Assembly (NCBI RefSeq): GCF_001641265.1 | Contig: NW_020167542.1 | Span: forward strand, 536,609-600,608 | Length of the DNA stretch: 64,000 bases | Source: Pseudogymnoascus destructans | Lineage: Eukaryota > Ascomycota > Leotiomycetes > Thelebolales > Thelebolaceae | Direction: 5' to 3' | Shown here: positions 43,410 to 52,269 of the stretch, one piece after another | Layout: every line of letters starts with the position of its first letter | Numbering within the stretch: the first letter of the stretch is position 1 | Made by a program: the position numbers and the translations under genes | The notes under the pieces: model-generated | Told to the model about the DNA's origin: nothing | Seen by the model: the letters and a program-made list of their open reading frames with translations, nothing else | Database searches by the model: none

Positions 43410-44035
43410 AAGGTGTATTATAGACGTTAAGCCAAGCAACATACTTGCGAATTATGCGCCAGGTGGAGTTCGGTTTAAGGATGTTCAACTAGCTGATTTT
43501 GGGAGCACTGTCCATATGGATTCTACTTATGCCCTGGATGGGGACTCTATAGGAACACCTATGTTTGGGAGTCCAGAAGCACATCTGCAAATGAGTTGGG
43601 GTACCACAACTGACATCTGTCTTTTGGTGCAACGGTAAGTTTTAAATTATCCCTCTATACTAAATTATTTAATGGTCTAATTTTATTGTTACTACACTTA
43701 TCAGTCTCATGTACGGATAAGGGTTCCACATCTTTAAACCAGGTGTTTGGGTAGACCGTGATGAATACGAGGTCAAGATTCTTATGAGACACCATAGCTG
43801 CTTCGGACCATTTCCAGAATCATACGAGCAGATTGCGGACCAGGAAAGGTTAGCGGTTTTAGTATGGATAATGCAAAACACCCCTCCGGAGTCGATGAGG
43901 CCTTTCCATCTTACAACCGCCCAAGAAATTTGCAAAGAGGATAAAGAGTTTGTGCTTAAGGTGATGAAACTTGACCCAAGAGACCGGCCGACTGCCCAAG
44001 ATCTTTTAGAAGATAAGTGGTTCCAAGAAGATTGA
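43410..44035 (+). pseudogene. Protein kinase-like gene relic (C-terminal lobe only)
   Basis: Reads as the C-lobe of a eukaryotic protein kinase: catalytic-loop remnant DVKPSNILANY, then LADFGSTVHMD (DFG motif), GSPEAHLQM (APE-like region), and after an apparent intron (about 43633-43704) a stretch ending FGPFPESYEQIADQE, DKEFVLKVMKLDPRDRPTAQ and LLEDKWF. There is no N-lobe or start. The segment after TTDI is scrambled relative to the usual TDIWSFG, and a TAA lies right after the inferred acceptor (LMYG then stop). This is a family of kinase-like genes that often decays in fungal genomes. The last 84 residues remain open (43784-44035). Confidence 0.65.
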
Positions 44036-44379
44036 CATAACTTCTGAAGTCCAAATTCTTAGCGCACAGGGTGTAGTGAGGCTGTCGGACCTGACCGCGC
44101 AAGCGTGCACTAGAATGCAGCTTCGAGGGAAATCAAGGCTATGAGGGGTACGGATATCACGGCAATTATCTCGCATCTACTACACATATGTTCCCACCTC
44201 ACAACTTAGATTCTCGTTTGTTATGCTTTATTAGTGGATAGGGGGAGTTCATCGATGTTGGTGAGGCTGGAAGTGTTCGAGGCTGTGAGATGAAATATGT
44301 CAAATTACGAGTTTCATAGAAAGTATAGCTAAGGCTATGATTTATTCAGTTTGAATTGCAGTGCGTAATGTTATGCTAT

Positions 44380-45560
44380 CTAGGGGTGACCTATTAACAA
44401 AGACTTGATTAAAAATATCATACTGATTTGGTGTTTTTGGTCGGTCAACCCCAAGTGATGGCATATCATAATTCAATGAACGTAGAGCTCGCTAAGGATT
44501 GAACGGAAACAAGCTAGCTCTACGGTATGCTAACTCGATATTGTGGATGAGTACATACATCAAGTCGTGCTTCTATATATGCCTCCATCTATTCATACTT
44601 CTAGATGCGCGTAAGTTGAGCTTGGTTGAGCAGAGAGAGTGCTGCTATAAGACGCTTTTTAAAAGGTCCAAATATTGCAACATCTAATGGCTAGAGCAAG
44701 TGCGATGTATGAGGGGGAAGGATTAGAAGTATAATGCAGTTCTGTAAGCAATGTGCAATAAAGCTCCTACTGATATGTGAATCATGGCCATCGCATATGA
44801 GAAGTTGATATTAACCATCTGCCTTTACACGTGTAGTTGGTTCAAAGATGCGTTTCAACCACTCTAACCCATGAAGGTTGCTTGTCTAGCCTTTTGCATT
44901 TGCAGAGAAGAACCACTCGTTGATAATTGTAGGTGGAATCCATGATTAGAGAACGTTCTTGCCCTTAAAGATCCCGAGGGGTAGGAGAATGGTTCCATCT
45001 GCACATATGCACTCTACCATAGAAACCCATTCCTGACGCCTAGGATGCGCTTGATGCTTTGTACGAAGTGTGGAATCTAGTATAATCCGAGTAGATCCTA
45101 TTATCCCAATTGAAAATCCAGATTCATCCATGTTATATGTATTTTCTTGCGTGATCCCGAACTCTTAAACCGCCTGTGTGTATGCATTAAACCATGCATC
45201 AAGCACTGGTTTTGTCGCGCCATCGATGCGTACAGTTTCAATCCGTCGCCTAATGGCGATTTGAAGGTGAAGGTCAAAATTAAGTGACCGATGTGAGCGG
45301 AGTTCTTCAGCTATTTCTTTCAACAACCGATGCCCTAGAGAATAACCGCTAATGGTAAGGCCCTTGATCCACTTCAGAAGTACCTGCTCTTGCGCACCTG
45401 AGAGATTCTGCTGTTGCTGGCGGGCTTGGGAGCGTGTCAAACCTCCATTGACGCGACGCGTCACAGAACTCTTTGGCGGCCCTAACACTTGCTCCTAAAT
45501 CAAGGCAATTGTATTCCAAAAGGCACATTTTTTTACCTCCCTCTATCAAAAACTTCCCCT
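44380..45560 (-). pseudogene. pogo/Fot1-type transposase relic
   Basis: On the minus strand: helix-turn-helix N-part (PPKSSVTRRVNGGLTRSQ, EQVLLKWIKGLTISGYS), then the DDE domain with NMDESGFSIGIIGST, RQEWVSMVECICADG, ICDGHDSHISRSFIAH and PHTSHLL...PLDVAIFGPFKKR. It is interrupted by several in-frame stops where Gln or Trp is expected (for example after TQAV, before TSNLHG, after HTSHLL), the pattern left by C-to-T changes. The sequence taggggtgacc near 44381, with gtcggtcaacccc inside it, may be one terminal repeat. I could not find its partner on the right, so the element is probably truncated there. Confidence 0.75.
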
Positions 45561-45950
45561 GTTTTGTCAGCCAGATATTTTGGCGGGGTCGTTCCTTGGC
45601 GGTGGATCTCGAGGGGTTACTTTGGCTGTAGTAACCAATGCCCTCCAGCCATTGAAAATGACATCATGAGGGGAGGGGATATTGGCATCTTATCTGCTAT
45701 TTAGCGGCGATGGAGGGGGTGGGATTATTAAGCCATAAGGCCTGTACGCTTTTACGCCACGCGCATACTTTATTGTTGGTGTATATATATTGCGATTTTT
45801 CCTCTCCCGTTCTGTCCGTCTGTCTGTCTGAAAGCATTCGTTTCTTCTGTTTATAGACAGCTTTGACGTAGTCGTTCTTCCGTCGCATTGTCAAGCTATC
45901 GCTCTCGCAACACACCGCCCTTCGAGACAGTGGAGAAGAATAACTTCAAG
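45561..45950. promoter_or_regulatory. Promoter and leader of the flavin oxidoreductase gene
   Basis: A TATA-like tatatatattg near 45781 is followed by a CT/TG-rich stretch (gtccgtctgtctgtctg) and the start codon at 45951. No gene is seen. Confidence 0.45.
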
Positions 45951-47430
45951 ATGACGGCTCATCAAGATATTGAGAATAAGGCGCAAGCCGGGGTAAGTCC
46001 ATTCCCATCCTCCTCCTCCTCCTCCTCCTTGCCCTCCTCCTTGCCCTCCTCCTTGCCCTCCTCCTTGCCCTCCTCCTTGCCCTCCTCCTTGCCCTCCTCC
46101 TTGCCCTCCTCCTTGCCCTCCTCCTTGCCCTCCTCCTTGCCCTCCTCCTTGCCCTCCTCCTTGCCCTCCTGCTCACCCTCCAAGAAACGCTTAACCTAAC
46201 CCCCTCCAGATCTCCTACTTCACCCCCGCCCAAACCCCCCCTGCCGGTACCGCCCTCCCCAACGGCACACCCATCCCCAAACTCTTCACCCCCCTCCACC
46301 TCCGCTCCCTAACCTTCCAAAACCGCATCATGCTCTCCCCCCTCTGCCAATACTCCGCCAAAGACGGCCACCACACTGCCTGGCACCTCACCCACCTCGG
46401 CGGCATCCTCCAGCGCGGCCCCGGGCTCACCATGATCGAAGCCACGGCCGTCGTCCCCGAGGGCCGGATCACCCCTGAAGACAGCGGATTGTGGCAGGAC
46501 TCGCAGATCGAGCCGCTTAAGGCTACTGTCGGGTTCGCGCACTCCCAGAACCAGAAAATCGCGATTCAGCTGGCTCATGCGGGGAGGAAGGCGAGTTGTG
46601 TAGCGCCGTGGTTGAGCGCCGGTGCGGTAGCGACGGAGGCTGTAGGGGGGTGGCCGGAGAATGTCCTCGCTCCCAGCGCAATCTCTTTTTCCCCCGGCAA
46701 CTTCCCAGACCCCAAGGCGATGACGGTCCAGCAAATAGAGGAGTTCAAAGTCTCCTTCGTGGCGGCGGCGAAGAGGGCGGTGAAGGCGGGGATCGATGTG
46801 ATTGAAATCCATAATGCGCATGGCTACCTGCTCCACGAGTTTTTGTCGCCGGTGAGCAATACGAGGACGGATAGCTATGGTGGGTCGTTTGAGAATCGCA
46901 CGCGCTTGACGCTGGAGTTGGTGAGGTTGGTGAGGGGGTCGATCCCGGAGGGGATGCCGCTTTTTATGCGGATCTCGGCGAGTGATAATTTGGAGCATGC
47001 GGATTTCCAGGGGGAGAGCTGGACGCTCGCTGATTCAGTCAAACTCGCGCCTCTACTCGCCGAAGCGGGCGTGGATCTCCTCGATGTCTCGAGCGGAGGA
47101 AACCATCTAGGCCAGAAAATCGCGCCGGTCCCAGGATACCAGGTTGAGATGGCGAAGATGATTAAGAAGGCTGTTGGGGATAAGATGGCGGTTGGTGCTG
47201 TGGGGTTGATTCACAGCGGCAAGTTTGCGGAGGAGATTTTGCAGGGGAAGGGGCCGGGAGAGGAAACGGTGGAGGGGGTGGATGCGATTTTTGTTGGGAG
47301 GGGGTTTCAGAGGAATCCGGGGCTGGTGTGGGATTGGGCGGATGAGTTGGGGACGGAGATTCAGGTTGCAAATCAGATTGGGTGGGGGTTTAAGGGGAGG
47401 GGGCCGAGGAAGCAGGGGAAGAAGTCGTAG
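45951..47430 (+). CDS. NADH:flavin oxidoreductase / NADPH dehydrogenase, old yellow enzyme (YqjM-like class)
   Basis: Exon 1 is 45951-45992 (14 codons, MTAHQDIENKAQAG) and exon 2 is 46210-47430; 420 residues. FMN-dependent reduction of activated alkenes is the family reaction; the natural substrate is unknown. Motifs: PLHLRSLTFQNRIMLSPLCQ, the flavin/substrate pair QLAHAGRKAS, the family pattern HNAHGYLLHEFLSPVSNTR with DSYGGSFENRTRLTLEL, and the FMN phosphate-binding end VGAVGLI...VGRGFQRNP. The active-site Cys after SP (LSPLCQYS) is typical of the YqjM class. The single intron (217 bp) consists largely of a 12 bp minisatellite. The gene is intact although it lies within a transposon-rich stretch. 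Confidence 0.9.
46006..46170. repeat. 12 bp minisatellite in an intron
   Basis: The unit CCCTCCTCCTTG is repeated about eleven times almost without change, after a (CCT)n lead-in, within the oxidoreductase intron 45993-46209. It creates long artificial Ser/Pro/Leu and Arg/Ala or Lys/Glu/Gly frames on both strands. Confidence 0.9.
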
Positions 47431-48790
47431 ATAGGGAGGCAGAGGGGTTATAGATCTTAGATGAATAGATCTTAATTTTCAGTTCTCAGCCAGAGTATTA
47501 TGGAAGCCTTGTTCCTGCCGCAGACACCTCTATCAAACGAAACAAACTTTACCAGCGACTGTCTATTCTTTGGAAAAAAAACTTTCTGCACAGTTGGAAT
47601 CATCGGGGGCTTGCGCTTTCATTCGGATACATCACTATTATAACCGAAATTCTCACTTGAAAGTGTAGCTATATTCCTGCCGACAGCGTCCCTGTCACTT
47701 GTATTCCTGTCGTCGTATTCCTGTCACCACATTCCTGTCACCACATTCCTGTCACGGTATTCCTGCCTCCAGTATCCCGCCGCCGCCTCCCAACCACAGT
47801 TCCCTTAATACCATATCCATACCGCAGTATCCATATCACCGCGCGGGTCCTGACAATTGGAAAAGTCATAAGAGTTGGATTAAATCCATCGACCCCTCGT
47901 ACTCGACCGACGCTTTTATCAAGGTAGACTTCAGCTAAGACTAGTTCTATATCCTTCCCCGCATCGCGATGCCCCTTGCCAGCGTTCTTGCCGTAACGGT
48001 CCTTCCGTCTGTGTTCCTTCCTCAGTATTCATACTAAGACGCTCTTTCCTTCACATCCCTTCTTCCCGTGTTTCTGCTGCCGGATTGCTAGCGCCATAGT
48101 CCTGCCGCCGTGCTCCTGCCGCCACAACTCTCATCCATCACCGCCGGCAACCCCTTTACTCCTTCCCCATCACAACCACAACAACCGTTCCTCCCTCTCT
48201 CTTCATCAACACATACATCCCATCTTCCCACCCCCCATTAAATCGCTTCTTCTCGTCAAATCCTCGTCTCCATGAGATTCATTGATCTCCTTTTATTTTC
48301 AAAAATTCATATCTCCAGCTACAGGCATCGGAGAGAGTTCTCACATAAGCCAAAAAAAATTGCAAAAAATAGAGGATTCACCTGGAAGGGGGAAAATACC
48401 CGCACCCAACCACTGCATGCTTCTTCTACAAGCCTTTGAACTTCGTGGTGTCCTCCAGGATGATTGCGAGGTACTGAGCGGGCCAAACGAGTGCAGATCG
48501 CTGTAAGCTCCTTCAGCCACGCAGCCATCCCAATTAATAGGTGACAACATAGACTGCATTATATAGTTGGTTTCGGGGTCACGCCTTGCACTTTATTTGC
48601 AAATACAGCAACCAGCAATGCTTTTTATAACTTGAGGTCAATATGAGAGGAGTTCTCATATTGGAAGGATAGTTTGGGAAAATTAGAAGAGTTGAAAGCA
48701 ATGCTGTGGTAAGGAGTAAAGGGAAAGCTGTTCTGCTGCACTCAATAAAGGGCGGCGAGGGCGGCGATGGAGCGCGAGCGTAACCGTACA
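47431..48790. other. Intergenic, CT-rich with a short ATTCCTGTC repeat
   Basis: At about 47698-47770 the phrase ttcctgtcaccaca / ttcctgtcgtcgta recurs five to six times, and looser copies (tcctgccgccgtgc) reappear near 48100. No gene is supported. Confidence 0.5.
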
Positions 48791-48799
48791 TCATTACAC

Positions 48800-48983
48800 A
48801 AAGGCAGCGCCAACTTCCTATCATGGAAGCGACGAATTGAACAGACACTATCGAATACGCTCTCGGCGTATCGAAGCTTTTAGAATCGGAAGATCCAGTA
48901 TCCGGAGGATCACGAAATGGCTGACACAGCTTCGGTATCAGGGCCCTGATCCCTGTTTCCGGGCCGAGGATTCAACATAATCG
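48800..48983 (+). mobile_element. Scrambled copia-type fragment: gag piece joined to inverted LTR piece
   Basis: 48808-48880 encodes GSANFLSWKRRIEQTLSNTLG in an undamaged version of the gag relic at 33089. From about 48866 to 48980 the sequence is the reverse complement of 32568-32685, the first third of LTR family A. The junction shows an internal rearrangement. Confidence 0.65.
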
Positions 48984-49271
48984 TCCACCCCCTTTATACG
49001 GATATCTGGAAGTGTGGCCCTAAGAGTATCCTTATATCTAGGCTTGACGGTAGCATTAATTTAATAAGCTAATAAATGATATATCGAAAGTTGTTACGAG
49101 ACTGCAGTCACGGGTCTGCTTGCCTACCCGATTAGGCCATATCGAAATGTGAGGTGAACGGTATGACTCTTCCAATACTCACACAAAATAGCGATGGCAC
49201 CCTCTAAATAAGTTATAATTCTTTTACTGAGTCTCCAGAACTCTCATTATCTTATAAAAAAGGGGTTTAAG
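48984..49271. other. Intergenic, nothing recognised
   Basis: AT-rich spacer of under 300 bp between transposon pieces. Confidence 0.4.
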
Positions 49272-50250
49272 ATGGCAGAGTATTTGTTCTGTGGGTGTTT
49301 TCATATGTCAATTCACACGCCGTGCTTGGATGGCGCTCTAGTGAGCGGCCGTGTCACGCACTATGGCATTGCTTCAAAAGTTGGTTATTTTGTAATGGAC
49401 TGTAAGGAAGGCCATCACGTGCCACCACGTGAGGTCCCTTTCATAAGCGGCCCATAGGGCTCGGTAAAATAGGGCACAAGGTGCATAGATAAAAGGGGTT
49501 GGAGGCCTCGGAAGAAGGCCTCCAGTCAATAGTCGATGTATCTACGTAGACCTATTGTGCTTACAGAATACGATACCTTCCTGCCTCCTGACCTGGTTCC
49601 CTGGACTCCCGTGAGACCCTTAGGCTTACGATCCTTACATGGACAATGCAACAAATAATGATACAATGATCAAGGAGCTTTCGAAAAAGCTGAAAGAGGA
49701 GCATGAGATAATATGGGACCCTAGGCGACATAGATTACGGTGTAACGGCCATGTGATCAACCTCGCTGTTTAAGCTTTTCTCTTTGCAAGTGATGAGGAG
49801 GACCTCTCACTGGATAATAATACGGAGCTATTGTCGTCGCCGACAGAAATAGAGATGGAGCAGTGGAGAAAGAAAGGTCCACTTGGTAAACTACATAACA
49901 TTGTAGTTTATATCCAACGCAGCCCACAACGTATCGCCAGCTTTAAGTTGATGAGCAATAACCTATGTTTGTTGAGAGATAATTCAACACGTTGGAATAG
50001 CTGGTATTCAATGCTACAACGGGCGCTACGGGTACAACATGCTATAGAACTGTTCTGCATAAAATTCGAGGAGAATGAGAATGACCTCCGTAAGTACATA
50101 TTTATGTCTCTTAAATTTAATTATTTACTAATATATAAGTAGTTTCACAAGGGGACTGGCAGGACCTTCGAAATATGGCCTGTATTCTCAAGAACTTTGC
50201 AGATGCAACACTTGCTACAGAAGGTTATGCCTCGAGCATTGATTTGGGCT
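49272..50250 (+). pseudogene. hAT transposase relic interrupted by a solo LTR
   Basis: The part before the LTR ends VTHYGIASKVGYFVMD and the part after it resumes DNATNNDTMIKELSKKL, the conserved DNA(S/T)NND region of fungal hAT transposases. Then come RRHRLRCNGHVINLAV (followed by an in-frame TAA), KLHNIVVYIQRSPQR, RDNSTRWNSWYSMLQRA and, after a probable intron at about 50092-50143, WQDLRNMACILKNFADATL. The C-terminal dimerisation domain is missing. The sequence differs from the intact hAT transposase at 56142-59097. Confidence 0.75.
49401..49639 (+). mobile_element. Solo LTR, 239 bp, TSD TGGAC
   Basis: Starts TGTAAGGA and ends TCCTTACA (perfect 8 bp inverted ends). It is flanked by TGGAC at 49396-49400 and 49640-49644. 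It contains a TATA-like gataaaagg near 49484. It inserted into the hAT relic. No related copy was noticed elsewhere in the window. Confidence 0.88.
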
Positions 50251-50540
50251 AGGAAAGAGGGATAGGCAGAGACTTGGGTTTAGGAGGAACTAGAAGCAGG
50301 GGCGCTGTTGCAGAGGCAACACAGTAGGGGCGTGTTGGAACTGCGTTCCTGGTAGTACGCTGCACATGCGTAGCCTGTATACCAACGTGTATATATAGGG
50401 GCTTCGCCCCCCGTAGTTTCTCAATCAAGTCGTCAAACTCCAAATTTGTGTTCAACAAATATATGAGGGAGGACAAGTCAGTCGTTGGATGAAATAAACC
50501 CTCTTACGCTGTATACTTTTAACAATTCAAGGATAGAACC
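50251..50540. other. Spacer upstream of the small three-exon gene
   Basis: Contains a TATA-like gtatatatagggg near 50388 and probably the promoter of the next gene. Confidence 0.35.
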
Positions 50541-51107
50541 ATGGCTATCCGTATTTTCGTTATCTGCAAATCCCACGAGATGCCTGGTTCAACCGAGGAC
50601 AAGAATAAGTTAATGGCAAACATAGCCTGTCAAGAAGTTTTGAATCGAGACTATGGTGAATCCAAAGGTGATCGTCTATTGTGTGAAGGGACATATTTCT
50701 CGATTAATCAAACGTGTTTCCTTGTAATTGATAACGGTCCTGTGGATGCCACAACCTATGATATGCGGATGTTCAAATGGAAAGGACGAGAGCTGTAACT
50801 AATCATTCAACCCACTATATTTACTCGTAACTTGCTAACATAGATAACAGTGTCTCTGTGCCCAAAATACCCCCATACGCTCTCAAAAAGTTTAGAGACA
50901 AATACCAATTTAATCCAGCCGACAGGCCTAAATGCGTGAGCTCCCGTGCCTTTATAATTTGGATGTCTTCATACTGATCATCCACAGCCGGTGTACACGG
51001 ACGAGAAATTCAGGGACAAATTCGGCCCCGATGAGCACCTGAGGGTCGTGAGAGCCATAGATGAGAAGAAAAGAATTGCAAAAGAATACGGCGCCAGCAC
51101 TTCTTAG
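50541..51107 (+). CDS. Small three-exon orphan gene, 152-residue protein of unknown function
   Basis: Not recognised. Exons: 50541-50794, 50851-50935, 50988-51107; both introns have GT...AG ends with a CTAAC-like branch (cttgctaaca in the first), and all junctions keep frame. The first part (MAIRIFVICKSHEMPGST, LCEGTYFSINQTCFLVIDNG) looks like a small alpha/beta fold. The second and third exons carry a diverged duplicated motif: LKKFRDKYQFNPADRP and DEKFRDKFGPDEH. The end is a basic helix (VVRAIDEKKRIAKEYG). No signal peptide or membrane segment is seen. It is intact although wedged between a hAT relic and an LTR fragment, so it is either a selected accessory gene or transposon cargo. Confidence 0.6.
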
Positions 51108-51426
51108 AGTGATATCCCATCGTGGACAGCCTTGCAATCTGCTGCTTCATTGTGCATAGGGGAGTTAGGCACAGAGGCGATAGAGGTAGAGCTCTCATAC
51201 AGTATGCTCTGCGGTTCCGCTGGATATGTTTCCATCTGGGTACAACTTCACAACGTCGTTCAACGACATATATTATATATGTATATGATATATATCCCAG
51301 CTTTTATCAAAGAATTCCATGTTCATCCCCGTGGAACATTGTGTGACTGCTATCTCTGCTATTATCAGTAGTACAAGTAAGCAGCTATCCAGGCTATACT
51401 CCCAGAACATGCTAACAAGCCAAGTT
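51108..51426. other. Intergenic, nothing recognised
   Basis: AT-rich with a gatatatatcc stretch near 51289. No gene is seen. Confidence 0.4.
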
Positions 51427-51718
51427 AAAGCTCTAGGGAACGGACTGAAACCAGGAGGGTTTCAGGATCCGAGCTACGAATAGGCATAGGAATAGAGCCC
51501 GTAGCCCGTAACAGTATATATAGTAGTTAGAATAGCTTCAATTATAAGAATATGCACTACAAAATTATCACTTCAGGCCCTATTGCTTCATGGCTGTATT
51601 TTCGGCTTATATTCTCTAGCTACTGCCACGGATCCTACGGATATTGTTCAATAGGTTATGAGCCCGGGATCAGCGCAAAAATCTTGTAACCAAATTATCG
51701 ATCAATTGAAGCATTGAA
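51427..51718 (+). mobile_element. LTR family A fragment with primer-binding site
   Basis: 51430-51656 matches the LTR at 32686-32906. It is followed by ggttatgagcccgggatc at 51653-51670, the cleanest copy of the half-tRNA(iMet) primer site. The match to the interior of the 32568 element continues to about 51718 and then ends. Confidence 0.75.
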
Positions 51719-51789
51719 GGTTAAATACGCTCCTTGTATTAACAATTAATGGTGGTGGGGTACTAGCAACATCAGTATGGCAATATATC

Positions 51790-52122
51790 TAAAAACTCAT
51801 GGTTAGGACTGAGCAACTTCGAGCACGCAGTATTGTCCACCAACTTGATGCCAACAACTTACGATCAGTTATAAAGCGACGTATGGTACGTACAAGGGGG
51901 AAAGGGGCAGTTCTAAAGGGTCGCTTTCATATTTCTACGCAAGAATTATGTGATGTAGTGATGGAGGCAGAAAACGTGACTCAAAAACAAAGTCAGAAAC
52001 GGCGTAGAACAAAGGGCAAGAACGAATTCTCTGATGATGAAATTGAGGGACATAATGGAGAAGAAGCAGAGGAACCTTCTTGGAGCGGTACTGAATCCTG
52101 TATCATAGTTGATCGTAGTTAA
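51790..52122 (+). pseudogene. pogo/Fot1-type transposase C-terminal relic
   Basis: An open frame of 107 residues resembling the C-terminal tail of Fot1-like transposases: IVHQLDANNLRSVIKRR, LKGRFHISTQELCDVVMEAE, KRRRTKGKN, and an acidic end finishing SCIIVD. The catalytic domain is absent. It is on the opposite strand to, and distant from, the relic at 44380-45560. Confidence 0.6.
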
Positions 52123-52269
52123 ATTCACAGTTTTACGCCACGACTCAGGTTAACTGGTCTGCCAGACCCATAATTTCAAACCGATCCCGGTGTGGTTGTG
52201 GAGACACATTTCACCACAGTTTCTAAAAATTCCCCTAAATTCCCCTAAGCTTAGTCCAGCTTACCCCCA

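Noticed and set aside
45946..46299. Minus-strand frames with long RRARRRA or KEEGKEE repeats
   Set aside because: Produced by the 12 bp minisatellite in the oxidoreductase intron.
49272..49457. Stand-alone small gene
   Set aside because: Its end is the start of the solo LTR, and its last residues continue into the hAT transposase relic on the other side of the LTR.
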